A stretch of DNA of 64,000 nucleotides from positions 3,250,501 through 3,314,500 of the forward strand of contig NZ_CP100350.1 of assembly GCF_024204685.1 (NCBI RefSeq). Reading direction: 5' to 3'. This stretch comes from Gilvimarinus sp. DA14 (GTDB taxonomy: Bacteria; Pseudomonadota; Gammaproteobacteria; Pseudomonadales; Cellvibrionaceae). Each line of letters opens with the position of its first letter. Positions within the stretch are counted from its first letter, which is position 1. Positions 55,387-63,161 of this stretch are shown piece by piece. A model generated the notes under the pieces. That model searched no databases, had not been told where the DNA came from, and worked only from the letters and a program-made list of their open reading frames with translations. The translations under genes and the position numbers were made by a program.

Positions 55387-56349
55387 ATGCATAAACTCAT
55401 CCACGTTGCCGTCGGCGCCATTGCCGACGGCAACGGCAATATCCTGCTAGCCAAACGCCCCGAGCACGCCCACCAGGGTGGCTTGTGGGAATTTCCCGGC
55501 GGCAAGGTAGAGCCCGGCGAAACCTTATTACAAGCGCTCGATCGAGAACTCTACGAAGAGCTGGATATTCGCGTACTAGGCGCCGAGCCTGTAATTGAAA
55601 TTATCCACGACTATGGCGATAAAACCGTCTGGCTCGATGTGCACAGGGTAACGGCGTTTAACGGTGAGCCATTGGGCAAAGAGGGGCAGCCCCTAAAATG
55701 GGTGCCGGTGGCTGAGTTAAGCCGCTATCAATTTCCCGCCGCCAATTACCCTATTGTTAACGCCCTTACACTGCCCAATAGGTTGTTAATTACCGGCGAT
55801 TTTTCCGATGCTGAGGACTTTGGCCGCAAGTTAACCCAGGCGCTTCGGGCGGGCATAAGTTTAGTGCAACTGCGCGCCCACCAGCGCAACGACCAAAACT
55901 ACCTGGAGTTGGCCAAGCACGCCGCCGACCTGTGTGCTAAGTACCGGGCGAAGCTGGTACTAAATCGCCATAACTCTATCGACTTGCTCAAGCAAATACC
56001 GGCGAACGGTGTACACCTGACCTCGGCGCAGTTACAAGACCCAGTAGAAATACCAAAGGGAATACTCTGGGGCGCATCCTGCCACAATGTATCGCAACTG
56101 CAGCTGGCGGCAGAACGCGGCGCCCATTACACGACTCTATCGCCGGTAAAGCCCACTCTGAGCCACGCCGGTTCGCCTGTGCTAGGGTGGGATGACTTTG
56201 TCCAGCAAGTAAAAAAGGCCGCGATTCCAGTGTATGCCCTGGGCGGCATGACAGAGGCCGATTTACCCATCGCCAAACAAAAAGGCGCCCAGGGTATCGC
56301 CGCCATCTCGGCTTGGTGGGGGAAAGGTGGCTTGACGCTTGATATCTGA
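55387..56349 (+). CDS. Nudix (MutT) and thiamine-phosphate-synthase-like fusion protein
   Basis: The N-terminal 130 residues are a MutT-type Nudix hydrolase, with the box GGKVEPGETLLQALDRELYEELDI (GX5EX7REUXEE pattern, landmarks GGKVEPGE and RELYEEL). This fits 8-oxo-dGTP hydrolysis. The C-terminal 180 residues look like a ThiE/TenI barrel (LITGDFSDAEDFGRKL, GISLVQLRAH, VHLTSAQL, GASCHNVSQLQLA, LSPVKPTLSHAGS and YALGGMTEADL). The conserved Lys of the ThiE QLR(E/D)K motif reads QLRAH, so true thiamine synthesis is uncertain. The fusion is known in Pseudomonas beside argJ. It lies 12 nt after argJ. Confidence 0.85.
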   Translation: MHKLIHVAVGAIADGNGNILLAKRPEHAHQGGLWEFPGGKVEPGETLLQALDRELYEELDIRVLGAEPVIEIIHDYGDKTVWLDVHRVTAFNGEPLGKEGQPLKWVPVAELSRYQFPAANYPIVNALTLPNRLLITGDFSDAEDFGRKLTQALRAGISLVQLRAHQRNDQNYLELAKHAADLCAKYRAKLVLNRHNSIDLLKQIPANGVHLTSAQLQDPVEIPKGILWGASCHNVSQLQLAAERGAHYTTLSPVKPTLSHAGSPVLGWDDFVQQVKKAAIPVYALGGMTEADLPIAKQKGAQGIAAISAWWGKGGLTLDI

Positions 56350-56392
56350 TGTCGGACGCATCAGACCTCCGGCGTCAGTCGTCAGACTTTAT
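56343..56392. repeat. GTC/GAC-rich inverted motif between the Nudix-ThiE gene and yacG
   Basis: The short gap between these convergent genes is filled with GTC/GAC hexamers (GATGTCGGACGC, CATCAGACC, GCGTCAGTCGTCAGAC). Similar motifs return at 57990-58020. It may form a hairpin that ends both transcripts, but no clear T run follows. Confidence 0.4.
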
Positions 56393-56596
56393 TCACTCAA
56401 ACTCATCATTCTGCGCCTGGGCATCTTCCCCGGGTATTCGATGCCCTTCATTGGCCCATTCCCCTAAATCAATCAACTTACAGCGCTCGCTACAAAAGGG
56501 GCGGAAGGGATAGTCGTCACTCCAGGTAATGGCTTTTTGGCAGGTGGGGCAGTTGAGTTTAATTGGTGTGTCTTGGCTCACGGGTATCTCGGGCAA
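56393..56596 (-). CDS. yacG: DNA gyrase inhibitor YacG
   Basis: YacG is a small zinc protein that binds GyrB and inhibits gyrase. The 67 residues hold the four-Cys zinc site: CPTCQKAI and, 16 residues on, [15 protein letters not shown], which is highly conserved. It lies 14 nt downstream of coaE, as in many gammaproteobacteria. Confidence 0.95.
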   Translation of the reverse strand: MPEIPVSQDTPIKLNCPTCQKAITWSDDYPFRPFCSERCKLIDLGEWANEGHRIPGEDAQAQNDEFE

Positions 56597-56610
56597 TGTA
56601 GTATTAGGGA

Positions 56611-57219
56611 TTAGTAGTTGGCGGCTTTGGCAAGTTGCAAATATTCTTGGTGAAGCGCGTCAACTTGCGGAGCTAGGTCTTCTAAAGTGCCGTGATTGTG
56701 CAGAATGTCGTCCGCCTTGGCAAGGCGCTGGGTTCGCGTCAGCTGGGTGGCCATTATGGCTTTAATTCGCTCTGCATCCGAATTATCACGGACCGCAGCG
56801 CGCTGTATTTGTTCGGATTCGTCGCAGTCAATAACCAGAATACGCGACGCCAGTTGATGTTGGTCCGTCTCCAGCAGCAGCGGCGATACCAGCAAAACAT
56901 AAGGCGAGGGCGCTTCGTTAAGCTGCTGAATAATCAGCTCGCGAATAGCCGGGTGCAGCAAAGCCTCCAGCCAGGCCTTGGCTTGAGGGTCGTTAAAAAT
57001 AATCTCCCGTAACGCGCGCCGGTTTAACTCGCCGCCAGGCAGCAAAATGCCAGCGCCAAAATGCTCGGCAATAGCGTCAAGGCAGGCAGTACCCGGCTCC
57101 ACCACCTCCCGCGCCGCAATATCGGCATCCACTACGGTAATACCATGTGCGGCAAATAAATCCGCCGCCGCACTTTTACCGCTGCCAATGCCGCCAGTTA
57201 GGCCGATGGTGAAAGACAT
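56611..57219 (-). CDS. coaE: Dephospho-CoA kinase
   Basis: CoaE phosphorylates the 3'-OH of dephospho-CoA, the last step of CoA synthesis. The 202 residues have the P-loop [17 protein letters not shown], then [29 protein letters not shown] and LVSPLLLET. Its upstream side is the 800-nt noncoding element; it is transcribed with yacG. Confidence 0.95.
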   Translation of the reverse strand: MSFTIGLTGGIGSGKSAAADLFAAHGITVVDADIAAREVVEPGTACLDAIAEHFGAGILLPGGELNRRALREIIFNDPQAKAWLEALLHPAIRELIIQQLNEAPSPYVLLVSPLLLETDQHQLASRILVIDCDESEQIQRAAVRDNSDAERIKAIMATQLTRTQRLAKADDILHNHGTLEDLAPQVDALHQEYLQLAKAANY

Positions 57220-57283
57220 AGGGTGTGACCTTTGGGTGAATATTTATGTTTGATGCGCTAAGGCGCGTCTATTTTATGCCCGA

Positions 57284-57950
57284 GTCGCCGGGCGTTGCGA
57301 GGTACTTTTGGTCTTGGCCAAAAGTACCCAAAAGCCGCGCCCCAACATCTGGCCCTTCGGGTTCCCTCATTCCAATCGATTTTAGCGGGCCGTATCGATA
57401 GGCCGTCCATGGCCTAGCGATACTTGCGCAAACGTCCTGTTTGCTTACCCGCTAAAATCGATTTCCATTCGGCCTAGATGTAAACGGGGCAAAAAGCGGC
57501 GCTTCGTAGTTGAATTTTGAATCAATACCTCTATGCGAGAGAAATCTTTAAATTTGATCGAGCCAACTTACTAGGCTTTCTACACAGTCATAGCGTGGAG
57601 CCAATTGGGGTTTTCGCCCGTTTACAACTGAGCCGAGCGGAGGCCGAGTTTAGGGGTTGAGCGCTCTGGATGAGCGCGAAAGGTCTAAGCGCACATGGAC
57701 GTGCGGTTTAGACCGACCGCTAAAATTGGCTGGAGGGATGGGTGAGGTCTAGCGTTTGCAGAGCACCGCTTTGCGCGTAACCGAACGACAGCAGGCTGTG
57801 CTTGCTGGCCGGACGCCTAGCGACCGCAGGGGCCAGTTGTTGGGCGAGGTTTTGACGTGAAGGGAATCACTAATGCCGTGGGCGCATGGAAGCGCAGGAA
57901 CGGCGGAGTTACTTTTTACCCTTAAAAAGTGACTCGCAACGCCCGGCGAC
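57284..57950. repeat. Structured intergenic element with terminal inverted repeats
   Basis: An 18-bp sequence (GTCGCCGGGCGTTGCGAG, 57284-57301) has its perfect reverse complement at 57933-57950, and the similarity continues outward to TGCCCG and inward to ACTTTT. Inside are several stems. They are GGTACTTTTGG / CCAAAAGTACC (57301-57328), a 16-bp perfect pair AATCGATTTTAGCGGG / CCCGCTAAAATCGATT (57374-57389 and 57448-57463), GTAAACGGG / CCCGTTTAC (57480-57488 and 57617-57625), and GGTCTAA...TTAGACC (57682-57714). The layout suggests two related units in inverted orientation around an AT-rich centre. It may be a nonautonomous mobile element or a structured RNA. No transposase is present inside. 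Confidence 0.7.
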
Positions 57951-57989
57951 ACGGGCAAAGAAAAAGCCGCGCGCCAGCGCAACAGTTTG

Positions 57990-58020
57990 TTCAGACCTCA
58001 GACGTCGGTCATCTGACCGG
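57990..58020. repeat. GTC/GAC motif next to pilD
   Basis: CAGACCTCAGACGTCGGTC followed by ATCTGACC repeats the GTC/GAC pattern of 56343-56392. It lies just past the pilD stop and may be a small dispersed repeat. Confidence 0.4.
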
Positions 58021-58023
58021 CTT

Positions 58024-58881
58024 TTAACCCACCATCGCTATCTGCAAATACCGCGCGACAATCTCATCCCCCCACAGCATGGCAATCCATCCGGCAATGG
58101 CCAGGTAAGGCCCAAAGGGAATGGGAATATTTTTATCCCGACCTTTAATCACAATCAGTGCAACGCCAATTAACGCACCCACCAGCGACGATAAAATGAT
58201 AATTAAGGGCAGCATCTGCCAGCCCATCCAGGCGCCCAGGGCGGCCAGCAGTTTAAAGTCACCGTAGCCCATGCCCTCTTTGCCGGTTAACAGCTTAAAC
58301 ACCCAAAACACCGACCATAGTGACAAATAACCAAATACCGCCCCCCACAGGGCGCTGGGTAAGTCGGTTATCAGGCCAAAGCTGTTCACAATTAACCCCA
58401 GCCACAGCAGCGGCAAGGTGATGTTATCCGGCAACAATTGGGTGTCAAAATCAATAACCGTTAGCGTTAGCAGCGCCCAGGTAAAAACCAACACCGCCGC
58501 CGCCTGCCAGGTAACGCCAAAATAAAACACCACCGCTACCGACAGCAGTGCGGTTGCCAGTTCAATAATTGGGTAGCGCGGCGATATACGAACCTGGCAA
58601 TTGGCGCAGCGACCTTTTAGCAGTAAATAACTAATAACCGGAATATTCTGCCAGGGCTTAATGGGTGTTTTACACTTGGGGCAATGGCTGGCGGGAAAAG
58701 CCAGTCCCAGTTTTTCATCGGCCGGGGCTGGTTGTTCCAGTAGCTCGCAACATTGGCTTTTCCAGGAGGTCTCCAATATTTTGGGTAGACGGAGGATTAG
58801 GACGTTTAGAAAGCTGCCTAATGCTAAGCCAAAGAAACATGTGCATAAATATATAAACCAAGATGGTAATTGTTCTATCAT
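58024..58881 (-). CDS. pilD: Prepilin peptidase / N-methyltransferase PilD
   Basis: PilD cleaves type IV prepilins and methylates the new N-terminal Phe; it often serves type II secretion as well. The 285 residues have about eight helices. The zinc-type Cys pairs are CPKCKTPIKPWQNIPVISYL and GRCANCQ. The aspartyl protease residues are in VIDFDTQLLPD and GYGDFKLLAALGAW. It lies 8 nt after pilC in a pilB-pilC-pilD operon. Confidence 0.96.
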   Translation of the reverse strand: MIEQLPSWFIYLCTCFFGLALGSFLNVLILRLPKILETSWKSQCCELLEQPAPADEKLGLAFPASHCPKCKTPIKPWQNIPVISYLLLKGRCANCQVRISPRYPIIELATALLSVAVVFYFGVTWQAAAVLVFTWALLTLTVIDFDTQLLPDNITLPLLWLGLIVNSFGLITDLPSALWGAVFGYLSLWSVFWVFKLLTGKEGMGYGDFKLLAALGAWMGWQMLPLIIILSSLVGALIGVALIVIKGRDKNIPIPFGPYLAIAGWIAMLWGDEIVARYLQIAMVG

Positions 58882-58889
58882 TTTCAGTA

Positions 58890-60149
58890 TTAGACCACCT
58901 GCCCGATCTGGAAGATTGGCATGTACATCGCTATCATCAAGCCGCCCACTAGCACACCCAGAACAGCCATGATCATGGGCTCAAGTAATGAGGACAGACT
59001 GTCCACTTTGTTGTCTACCTCGTCCTCATAGTATTTGGCTACTTTGTCGAGCATTTCATCTAACGCGCCCGACTCCTCACCGATAGAGGCCATTTGAATT
59101 AATAGCGATGGGAATATACCTTGATTTCGAATCGCAGTGTTCAGCTGGACGCCGGTAGATACCTCTTCTCTCACTCGTAGGATTGCATCAGCGTATATCC
59201 TATTGCCGGCCGCGCCTGCGACAGAAGTCAAAGCATCAATTAGAGGTACACCAGCTGCGAAAGTGGTGGCTAGCGTTCGAGCAAATCTGGCCATAACAGA
59301 CTGATAGAGGATGTCTCCAATAATGGGTATTTTTAAAGAGAATCTATCTACTAAATATGCAAACTTTTTATTTCGAAGCTTTAATTCTTTAAATGCAAAA
59401 AAAGCTAAAATTAGAGCTACAAAAAAGTAAAGCCAGTAAGCTTGAGCGAGTTCAGATAAGTGCAATACAAACAGCGTGAAGGCTGGCAGCTCGGCACCAA
59501 AGCTGCCAAAAGTTTCAGCAAACTGAGGAACCACTTTTACGAGAAGAATGGCGGTAACAATAATGGCAACTACAACGACCGCGATGGGGTAGGTTAGTGC
59601 TTTTTTAATTTTTGCTTTTAGAGCTTCGGTTTTTTCTTTATACGTTGCGATACGATCTAGCATTGTTTCCAGTGCGCCGGACTGTTCGCCCGCTTCAACT
59701 AGATTGCAAAATAAATCGTCAAAGTAGCGAGGGTGCTTACGCAGAGATGGGGCAAAGCCCGTGCCGGAGGCTACGTCGTCCCGGATCTCGAAAATTAGAT
59801 CTTTCACGGAAGGGTTGTCTACGCCGTCAGCGACAATTTCAAAGGCTTGAACTAGTGGTACGCCCGCTTTCATCATGGTCGCCATCTGGCGGGAGAATAC
59901 CGCAATATCGCTGGGTTTAATTTTCTTTTTGCCGCTGCCAAACAGGGGTTTTGGTTTCTTTTTGACAGTTTTAACGACAAAGCCTTGCTTTTGTAGCTGT
60001 GCTCGTATTAACGCGGGACTTGTTCCTGATATCTCGCCCTGTACAGCTTTGCCTTTTTTGTCGAACGCCTTATATAAATAAGCTTGGCTGGTAATTGCTT
60101 TGGTGTTGCGTCTAGTTTTACTTGTTTTTGTTGCAGTTGCAGTGGCCAT
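58890..60149 (-). CDS. pilC: Type IV pilus inner-membrane platform protein PilC
   Basis: PilC is the platform that couples the PilB motor to pilin assembly. The 419 residues have two GspF domains, each with RQMATMMKAGVPLVQAFEIV or FARTLATTFAAGVPLIDALTSV at its start. Three helices are visible: around 190-215, 240-260 and at the C-terminus (MIMAVLGVLVGGLMIAMYMP). An N-terminal basic extension (ATATKTSKTRRNTKAITSQ) precedes the YKAFDKKGKAVQGE motif. pilB ends 3 nt before it. Confidence 0.96.
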   Translation of the reverse strand: MATATATKTSKTRRNTKAITSQAYLYKAFDKKGKAVQGEISGTSPALIRAQLQKQGFVVKTVKKKPKPLFGSGKKKIKPSDIAVFSRQMATMMKAGVPLVQAFEIVADGVDNPSVKDLIFEIRDDVASGTGFAPSLRKHPRYFDDLFCNLVEAGEQSGALETMLDRIATYKEKTEALKAKIKKALTYPIAVVVVAIIVTAILLVKVVPQFAETFGSFGAELPAFTLFVLHLSELAQAYWLYFFVALILAFFAFKELKLRNKKFAYLVDRFSLKIPIIGDILYQSVMARFARTLATTFAAGVPLIDALTSVAGAAGNRIYADAILRVREEVSTGVQLNTAIRNQGIFPSLLIQMASIGEESGALDEMLDKVAKYYEDEVDNKVDSLSSLLEPMIMAVLGVLVGGLMIAMYMPIFQIGQVV

Positions 60150-60152
60150 AAT

Positions 60153-61859
60153 TTAGTCCTTGGTGACTCGGTTGGCTTCTTCCAGGCTGGTTAAGCCCTG
60201 TGCAGCTTTTCGTAATGCTGAAACCCGCAAATTATTAAACCCGGCGGCTTTAGCGGCTTTGGCAATTTGCAGAGAATTCCCCCCTTCCATTATAAGGGAG
60301 GATATCTCAGGGGTGATGCGAACCACTTCATATACCCCAACCCGTCCCTTATAACCTTTTAAGCAGGCATCGCAGCCTACCGGGTGATAGAGTTCAAACT
60401 CTTCCCGCGGTATGCCAATATCGTCAAAACCTTCTTCGCTTAAAATCTCATCCGGTATGTCGTCTGCCGGTTTACGGCATTTGGTGCACAGCCGCCTTGC
60501 CAATCGCTGTGCAATAATCAAGCTAACACTGGTGGCCACGTTAAAGGCGGGTACGCCCATATTCAAAAGGCGGGTCAGTGTTTCTGGTGCGCTATTGGTG
60601 TGCAGGGTAGAGAGTACCAAGTGCCCGGTTTGCGCCGCCTTAATGGCAATTTCGGCGGTTTCCAGGTCGCGAATCTCCCCCACCATCACAATATCCGGGT
60701 CTTGCCGCAGGAATGAGCGCAGCGCCTCGGCAAAGCTCAGCCCTACCTTGGTGTTCATTTGCACCTGGTTAATGCCTTCCAGGTTAATTTCCACCGGATC
60801 TTCGGCTGTGGATATATTGCGCTCTTCGGTATTCAGAATATTAAGCCCGGTATAAAGGGAGACCGTTTTGCCGCTACCGGTGGGCCCGGTCACTAGAATC
60901 ATGCCCTGGGGCTGCTCCAGGGCCTCCAGGTACATCTGTTTTTGGTCGTCCTCATAGCCCAGGGCGTCAATACCCAGCTTGGCAGAGCTGGGGTCCAAAA
61001 TTCGCAGCACAATTTTCTCGCCAAACAGGGTAGGTAGGGTATTTACCCGAAAATCAATGGCTCGGGTTTTGGATATCTTCATCTTAATCCGGCCATCCTG
61101 CGGCACCCGGCGTTCGGAAATATCCATTTGTGACATAACCTTTAAACGCGCCGCCAGGCGGGTGGCCAGGTTAATGGGCGGTTTGGACATTTCCCGCAAA
61201 ATACCATCGGTACGGAACCTTACCCGGTAGGCTTTTTCATAGGGCTCAAAGTGAATATCCGAGGCGCCAATCTTTATTGCATCCAGCAGAATTTTATTAA
61301 TAAAGCGCACAATGGGCGCTTCGTCGGCCTCGCTGGTGGTGTCTTCCTCTTTAACCTCGCCGCCGTCGGTTTGCAGGTCCAGGTCTTCATCGTCCAGGCC
61401 GCCCAGGGCGTCGCTTAAGCTTTCTTCATTGGCATTTATATAAGCTTCAAGGGCGGGGGCCAGCTTGTCCGCCTCTACCAGCACCGCCTCGGTATTAATG
61501 CCGGTATTAAATTTAATTTCATCCAGCGCGTGCAGGTTGGTAGGGTCCACCATGCCCACAAACAGTCGGTTACCCCGGCGCATTAATGGCAGGGCGTGGT
61601 GTTTTTCAATCAGCTTGGGATCTACCAGTTTTTGTGGCAGGGCGCTGGGGCTGATGGCACGAATATCAAAAACCGGGGTGCCAAACTCATCAGCCGCTAT
61701 TTGCGCTACGGTGCGGGCATCCAGAATATCGTTTTGCACTAAATACAGTGCAAAGGGCAGCTTTTGTTTATTGGCCTGGGCCAGGCCGTCTGCGGCCAGG
61801 GTCTCGTCCAATACCCCGTCCATTACCAATCGTTTTGCCAATCCGCTGAGTGCTGCCAT
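60153..61859 (-). CDS. pilB: Type IV pilus assembly ATPase PilB
   Basis: PilB is the hexameric ATPase that powers pilus extension. The 568 residues have an N-terminal MshEN-type domain (about 1-150), which in some family members binds c-di-GMP. The ATPase core has Walker A GPTGSGKTVSLYTGL, the Asp box DPVEINLEGINQVQ, Walker B RQDPDIVMVGEIRD, the His box TGHLVLSTLHTNSA, and the zinc CTKCRK ... CDACLKGYKGRVGVYE. It is the first gene of the minus-strand pilBCD operon and is divergent from pilA. Confidence 0.96.
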   Translation of the reverse strand: MAALSGLAKRLVMDGVLDETLAADGLAQANKQKLPFALYLVQNDILDARTVAQIAADEFGTPVFDIRAISPSALPQKLVDPKLIEKHHALPLMRRGNRLFVGMVDPTNLHALDEIKFNTGINTEAVLVEADKLAPALEAYINANEESLSDALGGLDDEDLDLQTDGGEVKEEDTTSEADEAPIVRFINKILLDAIKIGASDIHFEPYEKAYRVRFRTDGILREMSKPPINLATRLAARLKVMSQMDISERRVPQDGRIKMKISKTRAIDFRVNTLPTLFGEKIVLRILDPSSAKLGIDALGYEDDQKQMYLEALEQPQGMILVTGPTGSGKTVSLYTGLNILNTEERNISTAEDPVEINLEGINQVQMNTKVGLSFAEALRSFLRQDPDIVMVGEIRDLETAEIAIKAAQTGHLVLSTLHTNSAPETLTRLLNMGVPAFNVATSVSLIIAQRLARRLCTKCRKPADDIPDEILSEEGFDDIGIPREEFELYHPVGCDACLKGYKGRVGVYEVVRITPEISSLIMEGGNSLQIAKAAKAAGFNNLRVSALRKAAQGLTSLEEANRVTKD

Positions 61860-62185
61860 AGCTTAGGTGCTTTTGTTGGTGTGGTTTGTAGCTTGTGCCG
61901 CTAACGCCCTGTAAATACTGGCGAATAGCAAAGATTAGCTACTTTACGAACTGCGACGGTCTTTGGCAATGCCTGTTGTTGTTTGGTTACCGCTGGATCG
62001 CCATTTGGGTGACGTATTTTGTCAGATGGTGAGGCTTTGCGGCAGTCTTGGGTGGTGGGTGATGCGGTCGCAGGCAGTAATTGGGCGTTTCGTTAAACTG
62101 GCCCGAGCTTTGCTAAAGCTTGGTCAGGCCCTTGGGGTCGGTTTAAAAACAATGATTTCAAACTGAGCATACATTGGAGGCTCTG
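61860..62185. other. Divergent control region between pilB and pilA
   Basis: This 326-nt gap carries the promoters of pilBCD (minus) and pilA (plus). The only site that I can support firmly is a sigma-54 promoter at 62098-62114. No gene is seen. Confidence 0.6.
62098..62114 (+). promoter_or_regulatory. Sigma-54 (RpoN) promoter of pilA
   Basis: CTGGCCCGAGCTTTGCT matches the -24/-12 consensus (TGGCACG N4 TTGCW) at all but one position, with the required GG-N10-GC spacing. It would start transcription near 62126, about 60 nt before pilA. Pseudomonas pilA is likewise RpoN-dependent, through PilR. Confidence 0.8.
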
Positions 62186-62608
62186 ATGAAGAAGCAACAA
62201 GGTTTTACTTTGATTGAATTGATGATCGTAGTAGCGATTATCGGTATTCTGGCGGCGATTGCTTTGCCTGCTTACCAAGATTACACTGCTCGTTCGCAGG
62301 CAACTGAAGCTTTAAAAATTAGTGCGGGAATTCAGTCTGACGTAGGTGTATTTCTAGCCAACGAGGGCTCCCTGGGCATTAGTTCAGCCGCTGCAACTGC
62401 TGCTGGAGACCTTGAGGGTAAATATGTAAGTGGTGTTTCTGTGGCTGAGGGTACAGGTATTATCACTGTTAACTTCGGTAGCGGCGCCCTCTCTAGTCAA
62501 AGTATGACTTTGACTCCCTATGAAAATACTGCCGGTGGCCAAATTGCATACTGGGAATGTACTGGTTTGACTAATGCTTCGCATCTGCCAAGCACTTGTG
62601 CTCCTTAA
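62186..62608 (+). CDS. pilA: Type IV major pilin
   Basis: This is the structural subunit of type IV pili. The ATG at 62186 has GGAGG 5 nt upstream. The six-residue leader MKKQQG is cut before F by PilD, followed by the N-terminal helix [20 protein letters not shown] with Glu5. The 140-residue prepilin has a C-terminal Cys pair (WECTGL...STCAP) forming the D-region loop. It is divergent from pilBCD and is followed by a terminator and a second pilin gene with related sequence. Confidence 0.95.
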   Translation: MKKQQGFTLIELMIVVAIIGILAAIALPAYQDYTARSQATEALKISAGIQSDVGVFLANEGSLGISSAAATAAGDLEGKYVSGVSVAEGTGIITVNFGSGALSSQSMTLTPYENTAGGQIAYWECTGLTNASHLPSTCAP

Positions 62609-62633
62609 TACCCTTTTGGGTAAAGTTTGATGG

Positions 62634-62658
62634 AAGCCCGGTTTTACCGGGCTTTTTT
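62634..62658 (+). terminator. Rho-independent terminator between the two pilin genes
   Basis: AAGCCCGG pairs with CCGGGCTT around a TTTTA loop and is followed by a T run. It lies about 25 nt after pilA and 15 nt before the second pilin start. Confidence 0.9.
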
Positions 62659-62664
62659 GTCTAA

Positions 62665-62673
62665 GGGGGGGGG
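62665..62673 (+). promoter_or_regulatory. Nine-G tract forming the ribosome-binding site of the second pilin
   Basis: Nine consecutive G immediately precede the ATG at 62674. The tract serves as Shine-Dalgarno region and its length would change with strand slippage. Confidence 0.6.
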
Positions 62674-63087
62674 ATGAAACACAACGGCTTCACTCTATTA
62701 GAGTTAATGATTGTTGTGGCGATCATTGGCATTATCGCATCACTGGCTTTTCCTGCTATGCAGACCTATATGGCTAGATCGCAGGCGATGGAAGGTATCA
62801 AAGGAACGGCGGGATTGCGGGCATCGGTAGCTCAATATTTTGCCGAAAATGCGTCTTTTCCTAATGGCGCGGATCTCCAAAATATTGAGGCTGGTATTGA
62901 GGGTAAATATTATTCCGCTGGAGGTGTTGCTCTCGCATCTGGCGTAATTACGGTCAATTTTTCCGCTGGACTTTTGTCTGGTGAAGCTTTAACTTTAGAG
63001 CCTACTCAGAATGCCGCTGGAAACCAGATCTCAGGTTGGCGTTGCGCTGGGCTTGATGTCAGCTATTTACCTGGTAGCTGTCAATAA
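62674..63087 (+). CDS. Second type IV pilin, PilA paralogue
   Basis: The 137-residue prepilin has a leader MKHNG cut before F, the helix [20 protein letters not shown] with Glu5, and a C-terminal Cys pair (WRCAGL...PGSCQ). It aligns with pilA over its whole length (EGKYYSAGG versus EGKYVSG; GVITVNFSAG versus [10 protein letters not shown]), so it is a tandem duplicate that has drifted. The ribosome-binding region is a run of nine G directly before the ATG. The terminator ahead suggests low or read-through expression. It may be a minor or alternate pilin. Confidence 0.88.
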   Translation: MKHNGFTLLELMIVVAIIGIIASLAFPAMQTYMARSQAMEGIKGTAGLRASVAQYFAENASFPNGADLQNIEAGIEGKYYSAGGVALASGVITVNFSAGLLSGEALTLEPTQNAAGNQISGWRCAGLDVSYLPGSCQ

Positions 63088-63106
63088 AGGTCGAAGGTCA
63101 GGGTCA

Positions 63107-63124
63107 GGTCTTTGACTTTTGATC
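63107..63124 (+). repeat. Left inverted repeat of the RAYT element
   Basis: GGTCTTTGACTTTTGATC matches the reverse complement of 63983-64000 at 16 of 18 positions. It lies about 40 nt before the transposase start. Confidence 0.65.
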
Positions 63125-63161
63125 AATCTTTTCTAGCCTAGTTGACACCATGGAGTCGATT

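Larger units (their letters stand above)
57220..58023. other. Large noncoding region between coaE and pilD
   Basis: No gene is supported in these 804 nt. The small open frames have no ribosome-binding site or recognisable product. Most of the region is a structured element bounded by inverted repeats at 57284 and 57950, described separately, and a GTC/GAC motif at 57990-58020. Confidence 0.75.

Noticed and set aside
57749-58173. Small open frames on both strands near the coaE-pilD noncoding region
   Set aside because: They span the inverted-repeat element and part of pilD, lack ribosome-binding sites and match nothing I know.
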